From Chitinimonas arctica (GTDB lineage: Bacteria; Pseudomonadota; Gammaproteobacteria; Burkholderiales; Chitinimonadaceae), in assembly GCF_007431345.1 (NCBI RefSeq), contig NZ_CP041730.1:620001-684000 (forward strand): DNA of 64,000 nucleotides. Direction: 5' to 3'. Position 1 is the first letter of the stretch. Every line of letters begins with the position of its first letter. Both the position numbers and the translations under genes were made by a program. The notes below the pieces were generated by a model. The model did no database searches. It was not told the DNA's origin and saw only the letters and a program-made list of their open reading frames with translations. Positions 25,855 through 34,267 of this stretch are shown here, in pieces.

Positions 25855-28740
25855 TTACTCCACCCGTGCCTTCAATTTCACACCCTGATAAGGCGACTTG
25901 CCTTGCAGCAAGACGTGGTAGTAGCGATTACCACCTTGCAGATCATCCAGCACCAGGTTTTGACTACCGGCCGCGGAGCGGTACTGGTAATCACTGGTGC
26001 TAGGCCAGGTGCCGGTCTTGGCGAACAGCGCCAGTTCATTGCCGCCTTCGGTGCTTAGCGTGATGCGCTTGGCGTTGGCCGGTGCATAGACCCAGAAGAA
26101 ACCACGTTCGCCGCTCAGGTTGCCGCGCAGGCAATAGTCGCTCAGTCCTTGCGGATTGGCCGGGCACTTGCTCTCGCTATAGTCGCCATCACCACCGCCC
26201 GCGCCATTGAAGGCCGCGCTCAGCTTGACATTGGCGAAGGGCGACTTGGGCTTGAGCATCAGGTGGTAGTAGCCAGCCACCGGCTTTTCGATCAGCACGG
26301 TTTCGCTATTGCCCGCCTGTACCGACTTGGCCACATAGCTGCTTTCGGTAGGCCAGCCCTTGCCGTCCTGCACGTACAGATCGGCATCGCCGCTACCGCC
26401 GCCCGTGCTCAAACGCAGCTGCCGGGTGCCGGCCGGGACATTGATGTAGTAGTAGGCGGCGCCGGTGCCGGAAACCACGCGGGTACAGCCGTCGGCCAAG
26501 GCATCGCTGCGGGCTGGGCAATTGCCGCCACCGCCGCCGCCATCACCGCTCACGGTCACGGTAAAGCTGCCGCTGGCGGACAACTTGCCGTCCGATACCG
26601 TCACCGTCAGCTGGGCGGTACCCAGTTGGCCGGCCCGTGGCTGCAGCTTGAGGCTGCGTTGGCCACCGCTGCCGCCCAGGATCATGGATGTGGCGGGGAA
26701 CATGGCCGGATTGCTGGAAGCGATGGCGACGCTCAATTGCGCTGCCGGTGTTTCCTTGTCGGCGACGGTGAAGGCCAGCGTGGCGCTTTGGCCGCTGATG
26801 ATGCGCTGATCGGCCAAACCGGTCACGGTGGGCGCGGTATTGCCGCCGGTGCTGCCGGCCGGCTTGCCGCCGGCGAACTCGCCGCTGTCGCCGACCGTTT
26901 CCAGCCACTTCGCGAACTCGGCGTCATAACGGCTGCCGAGGCTGTTCATATGGCTGGTATAGCCGGCGTAGTCGCCGCTGCGCGTCAGGCTGAGCGCCTT
27001 TTCCACGTCGGCGCGGTGCTTCTCGAACATAAAGCGCACGGCCAGGTAGCCCCAGCGATAGGCGCGATTGGTGTAGTCGCCCATATCGTACTTGTTGCCG
27101 AAGATGGTGCTGAGCGCATAGGTCTTGCGACGGCCTTCGGTGATCGCTTCGGGATAGTTGTTCTGATGCGAGTAATACTCGGCCACGCCCTCGCCCCACC
27201 ACACGCTATTGACCGCATTGGAGCGACCGAAGTCGCCTTCCAGGTCGTAGCGGCCATCCAGGTAGTGGATGAATTCGTGTTCCAGGTTCCACACCTGGAA
27301 AGCCGGCCGGTTCCAGGATGCTTCATGGGCAATAAAGCGGGCCTGGTTGTTGGCATCGGCCGGATTGCCTTCCAGATACATGCCGCCATTGTTGGTGTCG
27401 ATACCGAACAGCACGCTGGCATAGGTGGCGTAGTTTTGGTAATCGTCGAACACCACCACTTCCAACGCCGAATTCTTGTCATTCGGCACCGGCTTGCTGG
27501 CCTGTGGATCGCCACCGAACATGCCGTAGTGGAACAGCTTTTCCTCGGCGCCGATCAGGGCGCAGGATTGCTTGAACTGTTCGGTATTCATGTCCTGCGC
27601 CAGGATCTTCAGCGAAGGGCTGCAATCGTAGCGCTTGGACAGCACCTTGCTCTTGAGCGTGACCTTGAAATTGCAGGTGTTGTAGTAATTGCAATTCGCC
27701 GCATCGTAGTAGTCGGCCATGCTGGCCGAGGCCAGCCACAGTCCGGCGCCCTTGCCGACCATTTCGTTTTCCAGCAAGACGGTGCGCAGCAGCGGCTTGA
27801 CCTGCTCCTTGCGCTCCGAATACTTCATGAAGCGGCCGGCTTCGCGTACCGCGTTGACCAGCACGAATTCCGAATCGGTGCCGCGCAGCGAGAGGCGTTG
27901 CCGGTAGAACTTGTCCAGCGCGTCGACAACCTTGGTGTCATTGCGGACCAGGGCGGCGAAATCATCGTTCTGATGGCCACGGAACAGCACGGTAAAGACG
28001 TTGTTCACCGCATTGCGCATGGACCAGTTCTTGAAATAGCTATCGTCGGCGCGCTTGAGCAGGTCGAGCACCACCGGCAGGTAGCGGGCGTTCTCGCCGG
28101 CGCTATCGATCAGGGTGACGGCTTCGCTCAGCAGATCGCCGTTTTCGCTGTTGACCTTGCGCAGCGAATCATTGGCATACAAGGCGTCCAGGGCGGCGCG
28201 GATGGCAGTCTTCAGGCCTTGGCCATAATCGCCCACATCGCTCTTGTGATACCACTGCACGAAATAGCCTGCCCGCAGATAGGCGACCAATTGCTGGATC
28301 TGGTTGCGGTTGGTGCCATCGTAGCCCTGCGCGGCCTGTCTCAACGCGCCGGCGATGCTGATCATCTGGGCTTCGTTCAAGGCAGCGCGCGCGGTGCCGC
28401 CAGTAACCGTATAGAGCTTGCCGATGCAGGAAGTGGTTTGCGATTTGACCAGGCTGACCAGCGCATCGCCCTTCACCGCGCCGAAATCTTCCACCCGGCA
28501 GGGCGTGGTATCGGCCATGGCGTGCTGTAGCGCACGGCTGCGGGCCATGTCCGGATTGGCGATATCGGCCGTTACCGGCTTGAGCACCGGCTGGGTAGCG
28601 GTACCGACCACGCTATGGCGGGTGGAAGGATCGACGGCTTGCTGAGTCGGTGGGCTGGGGGGGATGGCGCCGTGGACGGTACTAAAGGCCAGGGCCAGGG
28701 CTATGGCCAATTGGCCGCGAGCGTGGAGGCGATAGTTCAT
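25855..28740 (-). CDS. Secreted microbial collagenase, peptidase family M9
   Basis: A 961-residue zinc protease with a signal peptide (residues 1-25, to TVHGA). The M9N activator domain follows (about 85-390), then the catalytic domain with HEFIH near residue 487 in NLEHEFIHYLDG and the third-ligand glutamate in WGEGVAEYYSHQ. C-terminal to this come a cadherin/PKD-like beta domain (about 650-735, TGLADQRIISGQSATLAF) and two PPC (bacterial pre-peptidase C-terminal) domains, one with GGGSGDADLYV. M9 enzymes degrade native collagen outside the cell. The gene diverges from the M4 protease gene and a palindrome lies between them. GGAA upstream of the ATG is a weak ribosome site. Export through the nearby secretion system is inferred. 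Confidence 0.92.
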   Translation of the reverse strand: MNYRLHARGQLAIALALAFSTVHGAIPPSPPTQQAVDPSTRHSVVGTATQPVLKPVTADIANPDMARSRALQHAMADTTPCRVEDFGAVKGDALVSLVKSQTTSCIGKLYTVTGGTARAALNEAQMISIAGALRQAAQGYDGTNRNQIQQLVAYLRAGYFVQWYHKSDVGDYGQGLKTAIRAALDALYANDSLRKVNSENGDLLSEAVTLIDSAGENARYLPVVLDLLKRADDSYFKNWSMRNAVNNVFTVLFRGHQNDDFAALVRNDTKVVDALDKFYRQRLSLRGTDSEFVLVNAVREAGRFMKYSERKEQVKPLLRTVLLENEMVGKGAGLWLASASMADYYDAANCNYYNTCNFKVTLKSKVLSKRYDCSPSLKILAQDMNTEQFKQSCALIGAEEKLFHYGMFGGDPQASKPVPNDKNSALEVVVFDDYQNYATYASVLFGIDTNNGGMYLEGNPADANNQARFIAHEASWNRPAFQVWNLEHEFIHYLDGRYDLEGDFGRSNAVNSVWWGEGVAEYYSHQNNYPEAITEGRRKTYALSTIFGNKYDMGDYTNRAYRWGYLAVRFMFEKHRADVEKALSLTRSGDYAGYTSHMNSLGSRYDAEFAKWLETVGDSGEFAGGKPAGSTGGNTAPTVTGLADQRIISGQSATLAFTVADKETPAAQLSVAIASSNPAMFPATSMILGGSGGQRSLKLQPRAGQLGTAQLTVTVSDGKLSASGSFTVTVSGDGGGGGGNCPARSDALADGCTRVVSGTGAAYYYINVPAGTRQLRLSTGGGSGDADLYVQDGKGWPTESSYVAKSVQAGNSETVLIEKPVAGYYHLMLKPKSPFANVKLSAAFNGAGGGDGDYSESKCPANPQGLSDYCLRGNLSGERGFFWVYAPANAKRITLSTEGGNELALFAKTGTWPSTSDYQYRSAAGSQNLVLDDLQGGNRYYHVLLQGKSPYQGVKLKARVE

Positions 28741-28873
28741 CTTTTTTTATTCCGTAGTGGCGCTTGGCGACCAGGGCCGCACGCCTTGCGTGATGAGTGC
28801 GCCACGGAATTGATTAGCTAAAGCCCGTCCACGGCGCGGTTTGACAGCGGCGTGAACTATACACCTGGATATG

Positions 28874-28900
28874 ACAAATGCATACAACGGATGCATTTGT
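28874..28900. promoter_or_regulatory. Palindrome between the divergent collagenase and M4 protease genes
   Basis: ACAAATGCAT (28874-28883) and ATGCATTTGT (28891-28900) are exact inverted copies seven bases apart. The site is about 135 bases from each start, well placed to control both genes. The regulator is unknown. Confidence 0.5.
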
Positions 28901-29038
28901 CCCTACATCCCGACAGGACCGGAAAAACAACCGTTCGTCGGTTTGGGTGATATTTATGACAATTGCATATTTACATTAATCCAATTGTACTGCTTAATCG
29001 CCGCCGTCATAAGCGACATTTCACTACCAAGGAAGATC

Positions 29039-30895
29039 ATGAGGACAAAACAAGCTTCAATTTGGCGGTTGGCCATGCTGACAATGGCAGTTGCCAGCGC
29101 TACCACCGCCCTGGCAGCCAGTCGTATCGATCTCAGCCAGGGCATGCCGGCGGCTGATGCGGTCGGTCAAGGCGTAGAGCTGCGCCCCGGCACCACGGTG
29201 ACCACCGCGGACGGTAGCGAAAAGACCAAGTACACCCAATTCCATCAAGGCATCCGCGTCTGGGGCGAAGCCGCACCGGTCAGCAGCCGTTCGCGCAATG
29301 TCGCCGGCACACTGTCCGATTCGCGCAACTTCGACGCCGGTACGCTGGTGCAAGGCATCGCCGCCGACCTGCCGAATGCCAAGCCGCGTATCGGCAGCGC
29401 CGAGGCAATGTCCATCGCCAAGCGCATCGCCCAATCGCGCGGCGTGCAAGTGCGTTATGCGCAAAATGAAGAAAACGAGCTGTTGATCCGCCTGGATGAA
29501 CAGAACCGCGCCCAGATGTTCTACCTGGTATCGATGTACGTACCCGGCCAGAACGCCAGCCGCCCGCACTTCATGATCGATGCGCAGACCGGCCGCGTGA
29601 CGAAGCAGTGGGATGGCCTGGCGCACCGCGATGCCGCCGGCCCCGGCGGTAACGAAAAGATCGGCCAGTACGAATACGGCCGCGACCAGCCCGCGCTGGA
29701 CCTGACCCAGGATTGCCAGTTCGACAGCGCCAACGTGATCACCATGGACATGGGCAACACCTGGCAAGGCACCGGCCGCGCCTACCGCATGGCCAGCTGC
29801 CCGAGCACCGGCACCCCGCGCAATACCGTGCGTGCCGCCAATGGCGCCTATGCCCCGCTGAACGATGCCCATTATTTCGGCAATGTGGTGTTCAAGCTGT
29901 ACAACGACTGGCTGGGCAAACGTCCCATCCAGCAGAAGCTGACCCTGCGCGTGCATACCGGCCAAAACTGGGAAAACGCCACCTGGGACGGCCAGGCGAT
30001 GAACTTCGGCGATGGCGCCCGCCGCATGTATCCGCTGGTCTCGCTGGGCGTGATCGCCCATGAAGTGAGCCACGGCTTCACCCAGCAGAACAGCAACCTG
30101 GTCTATGAAGGCCAGTCCGGCGGCATGAACGAAGCGTTCTCCGATATGTCTTCGGCCGCCGCTGAAGTGTATGCCCGCGGCAAGACCGGCTTCATGATCG
30201 GTGACGACATCATGCGCGGCGATCGCAACACCGCCATGCGCTACATGCTCGATCCCGAGCGCGACGGCATGTCCATCGGCCACGCCAGCAAGTACCGCAG
30301 CGGCATGGACGTACACTTGTCCAGCGGCGTTTACAACAAGGCCTTCGCCTTGCTGGCGAACAAGCCGGGTTGGGATGTACGCAAGGCGTTCACCACCTTC
30401 GCTACCGCCAACATGCTGTACTGGAAGCCGCAGTCGGACTTCAACGACGGCGCTTGCGGCGTGATCCGCGCTGCCGACGACCGCAGCATGCCGCGTGCCG
30501 ACGTGATCGATGCGTTCCGTCAAGTGGGCGTGACCTGCGCCAACGTCCCGCCGGTTCCGGGCGGCGGCGGCAACACCAGCACCCTGCAGAACGGCGTGAC
30601 CCAGGCCAACCTGGTCGGCCAGGCCAACGGTCTGCTGCGCTACACCATCGATGTGCCGGCCGGCGCCAAGTTCCTTGCCATCCGCACCGGCGGCGGCAGC
30701 GGCGATGCCGACCTGTACGTGAAGCATGGCGCGGCACCACAGCCCAGCACCACCGACACCGGCACGGTCTACTCGGCCGGCGAAACCGGTAGCGAAGCCG
30801 TGCTGATCAAGCAGCCGCAAGCTGGCCGCTACTACGTGCTGGTGCATGCCTACTCGGCTATCCAGGGTCTTTCGCTGATCGCCGTCACACGCTGA
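29039..30895 (+). CDS. Secreted thermolysin-like metalloprotease, family M4
   Basis: Starting at MRTKQASIWRL (29039), the protein has 618 residues. A signal peptide ends near TALAA, an FTP/PepSY propeptide follows (about 40-200, including TQFHQGIRVWGE), and then the M4 domain with HEVSHG (H341, E342) and the third zinc ligand in GGMNEAFSD 24 residues on. A C-terminal PPC domain (about 505-618, GGGSGDADLYVKHGAAP) is shared in type with the collagenase. The upstream in-frame extension to 28871 lacks signal features and is rejected. The astacin gene begins 31 bases later, so the two are probably co-transcribed. It is probably a broad extracellular protease that activates itself after export. Confidence 0.92.
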   Translation: MRTKQASIWRLAMLTMAVASATTALAASRIDLSQGMPAADAVGQGVELRPGTTVTTADGSEKTKYTQFHQGIRVWGEAAPVSSRSRNVAGTLSDSRNFDAGTLVQGIAADLPNAKPRIGSAEAMSIAKRIAQSRGVQVRYAQNEENELLIRLDEQNRAQMFYLVSMYVPGQNASRPHFMIDAQTGRVTKQWDGLAHRDAAGPGGNEKIGQYEYGRDQPALDLTQDCQFDSANVITMDMGNTWQGTGRAYRMASCPSTGTPRNTVRAANGAYAPLNDAHYFGNVVFKLYNDWLGKRPIQQKLTLRVHTGQNWENATWDGQAMNFGDGARRMYPLVSLGVIAHEVSHGFTQQNSNLVYEGQSGGMNEAFSDMSSAAAEVYARGKTGFMIGDDIMRGDRNTAMRYMLDPERDGMSIGHASKYRSGMDVHLSSGVYNKAFALLANKPGWDVRKAFTTFATANMLYWKPQSDFNDGACGVIRAADDRSMPRADVIDAFRQVGVTCANVPPVPGGGGNTSTLQNGVTQANLVGQANGLLRYTIDVPAGAKFLAIRTGGGSGDADLYVKHGAAPQPSTTDTGTVYSAGETGSEAVLIKQPQAGRYYVLVHAYSAIQGLSLIAVTR

Positions 30896-30926
30896 TCGCC
30901 CATCGACAAATCATCGAGACTACGCC

Positions 30927-32852
30927 ATGAAACTGAAATTCTCCGCCCTCACCCTGCTGGTGGTGACCGCGCTGGGCGCCTTCGCCCAGACCACCAATGC
31001 CGTGGGCAATCCCGAACTAAGCGTGCCGCGCAAGCCGGTGTTGGCTACCGCCAAGCTGCAAGGCAGCGATGAGCAGATCACCTACCGCGTGGTAGACGGC
31101 TACGCCCTGTACGGCGATATCGTGCTCGGCAAGCATGCCGATATCCAACGCACCGGCATCCGCCCTTTCACCGTCGGTGAATGGAGCAAGCCCAGCGTCA
31201 ACCAGTCGCACATCCCGTCCGACAACCACTACGCCAGTGCCAGCCGTTGGCCGAACAACACGGTCTACTACGTCTACGACAGCCAGTTGTCGCAAGCTGC
31301 CCGCAACGCCATCCAGGCCGGCATGAAGCTGATCTCGGACAAGACCGCCGTTCGCTTCGTCGCCCGTAGCAGCGAGCCGAACTACGTCCGCTTCTTCGCC
31401 GGCGGCGGCTGCTACTCCATGGTGGGCATGCAAGGCAGCGCGCAGGATATTTCGATCGGCTCCGGCTGCGAATACCCCGGCACCGCCGCCCACGAAATGC
31501 TGCACGCCCTGGGCTGGATGCACGAACAGATGCGTCCGGACCGCGACAGCTATGTCCGCATCAACGAGCAGAACGTGGAAGACTGGGCGAAGGGCAACTT
31601 CACCAAGCTGCGCACCAACCAGGTCGATACGGTCGGCAGCTATGACTACTACTCGGTCATGCACTACCCGAGCTGGGCCTTCAGCAAGAACGGCCAGGAC
31701 ACCATCGTGCCGCTGGACAGCCGCATCGATGCACGCCAGATGGGCCAACGCTCCGACCTGAGCCCGGGCGACGTCGCCTCGGTGCAGAAGTTCTATCCCG
31801 GCACCACCGGCACCATCCCGCTCAAGGCAACTTTCAGCGCCCAGCAACTGGTGGTCGATGAAAACGTCGGCGGCAGCCTGACGCTGGATCTGGCCGGCTC
31901 GGACCTGACCGGTCTGCGCTTCGAAACCCGCTCGGACAACCAGCAAGTGGTGCTCGCCACCGGCGTGACCGTGCAGGCCGGCGCAGGTGTCAATCAGCGC
32001 TTGATCAAGGTCGTACCGGTCAAGGATGCTTTCGGCAGCGCCAATGTCACCGTCAAGGTGATCGCTCGTGACGGCAAGGAAGCCAGCGCCACGTTCAAGC
32101 TGAACGTGATCGAAGTGAAGACCGACGGCGGCGGCACCACCGCCACCAAGTACGATGCCGGCGGCAAGTACAAGCACGGCGACGTGGTCGACCTGAACGG
32201 CAAGCGCTACACCATGACCCTGCTGGTCAACGGCCAGCCCGGCGGTACCTACTGGATCTGGGGTTCCTATTGCAACCCGGCCAGCTGCACCAAGGACAAG
32301 CCGTTCAACTACGGCGGCTGGTTGTCCACCTACTGGACACCCACCGACGGCGGCGGCACCAAGCCTCCGACGATTCCACCAACCACGACCAAGTGCGCCA
32401 CCGTGCTGGATGTCGCCCGCGACTACCAGATCGTGCAGAACGGCAGCCGCAAGTCCTTGACCCCGGCCGGTGACGTGGCTTCCGCCCCGCTGCTGCTGTG
32501 GCAGGACGGTGGCGCCAGCCGCTGGCGTCTGCAGCGCAATGCCGATGGCTACTATCAGATCGCCAGCAAGGTGGGCGGCCTGGCCATCGACGTGGCCAAC
32601 GGCGTCAAGACCGCCGGCGCCGAAGCCATCCTGTGGCCCGTCACCGGTGGTGAAAACCAGCAGTGGTGCCCGCAGTCGGCCAATGGTGGCTACCAGTTGG
32701 TTGCCCGCCACAGCGGCATGGCCCTCGGTACCGCCAACACCAACGACGGCGCCCGCGTGGTCCAGGAAGCCCTGGCCGGTGCGGAAGCCTGGTTGCTGAG
32801 CCCGGCGGCCGATCCTAGCCGCGCACCAAGCACCAAGAAGTTGCCGCAGTAA
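30927..32852 (+). CDS. Secreted astacin-family (M12A) protease with carbohydrate-binding and ricin-type domains
   Basis: A 641-residue protein with a signal peptide (to AFAQTTNA) and an astacin domain containing HEMLHALGWMHEQ from H189 and the Met-turn SVMHYPSWAFS near 243. A beta-sandwich domain (about 290-400) comes next, then a segment GGKYKHGDVVDLNGKRYTM with GGTYWIWGSYCN that resembles a chitin-binding module. A ricin-type beta-trefoil (about 485-630) ends the protein, with repeated W and Q motifs (LWQDGGASRWRLQ, QQWCPQ). The lectin-like parts suggest binding to glycosylated or chitin-protein substrates. It is the third protease gene in a row. Confidence 0.9.
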   Translation: MKLKFSALTLLVVTALGAFAQTTNAVGNPELSVPRKPVLATAKLQGSDEQITYRVVDGYALYGDIVLGKHADIQRTGIRPFTVGEWSKPSVNQSHIPSDNHYASASRWPNNTVYYVYDSQLSQAARNAIQAGMKLISDKTAVRFVARSSEPNYVRFFAGGGCYSMVGMQGSAQDISIGSGCEYPGTAAHEMLHALGWMHEQMRPDRDSYVRINEQNVEDWAKGNFTKLRTNQVDTVGSYDYYSVMHYPSWAFSKNGQDTIVPLDSRIDARQMGQRSDLSPGDVASVQKFYPGTTGTIPLKATFSAQQLVVDENVGGSLTLDLAGSDLTGLRFETRSDNQQVVLATGVTVQAGAGVNQRLIKVVPVKDAFGSANVTVKVIARDGKEASATFKLNVIEVKTDGGGTTATKYDAGGKYKHGDVVDLNGKRYTMTLLVNGQPGGTYWIWGSYCNPASCTKDKPFNYGGWLSTYWTPTDGGGTKPPTIPPTTTKCATVLDVARDYQIVQNGSRKSLTPAGDVASAPLLLWQDGGASRWRLQRNADGYYQIASKVGGLAIDVANGVKTAGAEAILWPVTGGENQQWCPQSANGGYQLVARHSGMALGTANTNDGARVVQEALAGAEAWLLSPAADPSRAPSTKKLPQ

Positions 32853-32889
32853 TTGCTGGTCCGGGATGGCGGCACAGCCGCTATCCCCC

Positions 32890-32918
32890 GCCATCCCTGG
32901 TACTTCGCCAGGGATGGC
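32890..32918. terminator. Hairpin downstream of the astacin gene
   Basis: GCCATCCCTGG (32890-32900) and CCAGGGATGGC (32908-32918) form a perfect 11-base stem with a seven-base loop, 37 bases after the stop codon. No T tract follows, so termination, if any, would be factor-dependent. Confidence 0.5.
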
Positions 32919-33037
32919 GAATCCGGCTCGTATGGATGCGTCGAATTAGTTCCGTTACACGGCTGTAAACCCTTAGAATGTCCCGTCATACCGGCAGTGC
33001 CGGTATTGCGATTTGAAGATCGTCACCCGAGTCCGCC

Positions 33038-33631
33038 ATGACAACATCCCGCCTGCTTTCGCTCACCCTGGTCGGCCTGCTGCTCGGCTGTCAGAGCATG
33101 GCGCAAAACTCCCCCAACACCGCAGCGGCGCAAAATACGGCCAAGCCGATCGTCGCGGTCCAGCCCGCCAGCCTGGCGCCGGCACAACTGACCCTGGACG
33201 CCACCCCCAGCGTGCAATGCCCACCCGACCGGCCTTGCGATGCCCAAGCCGTCTACCGCGCGCTGCAGTGGCAGTCCGCCGGCGTGGAGGTCTATCTGTC
33301 CTTTGCCGGCAAGCTGGCCGAGGCACGCGACGTGGCCAGCCTGGCCCGCCACTTCGGCCACGCCGACATCTATCTGCCCCAACCTGACGGCAAGGTACTG
33401 GCGGTCCACGCCGGCAATGACGACTCGGCCGAAGCCAGCCTGCGCTTCCTGCCCGCCCCTGCCGGCCGTCTGCGTGCCCAGCTTGTTGCAAAACGGCATC
33501 GCCTACAGTCGGATGGCGCGCAAAATGGCGCCGCCTGCCGTACCGATGACATGCAAGGCATCTGTCGCCGCGAAACCAGCGTGACAGGCCCGTGGACGCT
33601 GGATCTGGACCTGGCTTGGCCGGTACGCTGA
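33038..33631 (+). CDS. Putative lipoprotein of unknown function
   Basis: A 197-residue protein with a lipoprotein signal: hydrophobic residues 5-16, then the lipobox LLGC with Cys at 18. The mature part has two short Cys-containing stretches (VQCPPDRPCDAQ and AACRTDDMQGICRRE) that may form disulfides. I do not recognise a domain. It lies directly before the pseudopilin operon, 113 bases from gspG, and could be an accessory of that system, but nothing in the protein proves it. Confidence 0.6.
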   Translation: MTTSRLLSLTLVGLLLGCQSMAQNSPNTAAAQNTAKPIVAVQPASLAPAQLTLDATPSVQCPPDRPCDAQAVYRALQWQSAGVEVYLSFAGKLAEARDVASLARHFGHADIYLPQPDGKVLAVHAGNDDSAEASLRFLPAPAGRLRAQLVAKRHRLQSDGAQNGAACRTDDMQGICRRETSVTGPWTLDLDLAWPVR

Positions 33632-33744
33632 AGCCCAGAAACCGTGGCTAAACCGCTGATTCGCCGATAATAAATGTAAATTAGACTATGCCGAACGATT
33701 ATACGGATGGCATAATCCGACGCTTTTCCCGCTCACGAGTTCCC

Positions 33745-34164
33745 ATGCCTCTTTTGCGCCGTCGCCAAATCGGTTTCACCCTGTTGGAATTGCTGATTGC
33801 CCTGGTCATTATCGGCCTGCTGGTCGGCGTGGTCGGCCCCAACCTGTTCAAGAATTTGGGCAAGTCCGAAGTGACCACCGCCCAGCAGCAGATCGATGCC
33901 TTGTCCAAGGCATTGGAGCAGTACCGCCTGGATACCGGCCACTTCCCGCGCACCGAGCAGGGCCTGGCCTCCTTGATGGCACAGCCCTCGGACGAACCGC
34001 GCTGGCGTGGTCCGTATTTGAAGAAGGCCGTCCCGCCGGATCCTTGGGGCCAGCCTTACCAGTACCGCAGCCCCGGCAGCAATAGCCGCGACTTCGACCT
34101 GTTGTCCAACGGCCCCAGCGGCCGGCCCGGTGGTACCGGCGACAACGCGCCGATTACCAACTAG
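33745..34164 (+). CDS. gspG: Type II secretion major pseudopilin GspG-like
   Basis: A 139-residue prepilin with a short basic leader and the PilD/GspO cleavage site QIG/FTLLELLIALVIIGLLVGVVGPNLF (Glu at +5). The globular part is typical of GspG: QQIDALSKALEQYRLDTGHFPRTEQGLASL, then KAVPPDPWGQPYQYRSPG and DLLSNGPSGRPGG, with the calcium-loop region. It polymerises into the periplasmic pseudopilus. ATG 33745 is chosen because it gives a normal six-to-ten-residue leader; the longer frame from 33688 does not. First gene of the secretion operon. Confidence 0.88.
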   Translation: MPLLRRRQIGFTLLELLIALVIIGLLVGVVGPNLFKNLGKSEVTTAQQQIDALSKALEQYRLDTGHFPRTEQGLASLMAQPSDEPRWRGPYLKKAVPPDPWGQPYQYRSPGSNSRDFDLLSNGPSGRPGGTGDNAPITN

Positions 34165-34175
34165 TGGAGCGGCCC

Positions 34176-34265
34176 GTGCTGATTCGCCTCCCCCATCCGC
34201 TCGCCGTGCCCGCCACGCCGGCTAGCCGCGTGCGGCGCCCGCGCCCCGTCGGGGAGCGCCGCTAG
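34176..34265 (+). CDS. 29-codon basic micro-ORF between gspG and gspF
   Basis: A GTG at 34176 with GGAG at 34166-34169 (six-base spacing) opens 29 codons rich in Arg and Pro (MLIRLPHPLAV, then ATPASRVRRPRPVGERR). Its TAG at 34263-34265 is two bases before the gspF ATG. It could be a coupling leader for gspF translation or a real micropeptide. GC-rich hairpin potential (CCCCGTCGGGG) lies in its last third. Confidence 0.35.
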   Translation: MLIRLPHPLAVPATPASRVRRPRPVGERR

Positions 34266-34267
34266 CC

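Noticed and set aside
26149..28530. A 793-codon open frame antisense to the collagenase
   Set aside because: It is a GC-driven shadow of the collagenase reading frame: low-complexity Gly/Ala/His-rich translation, no ribosome site or domain, while the opposite strand has clear M9 motifs.
29057..32894. Long antisense frames opposite the M4 and astacin genes
   Set aside because: The plus-strand frames contain the protease active-site motifs; the antisense translations contain no recognisable motif.
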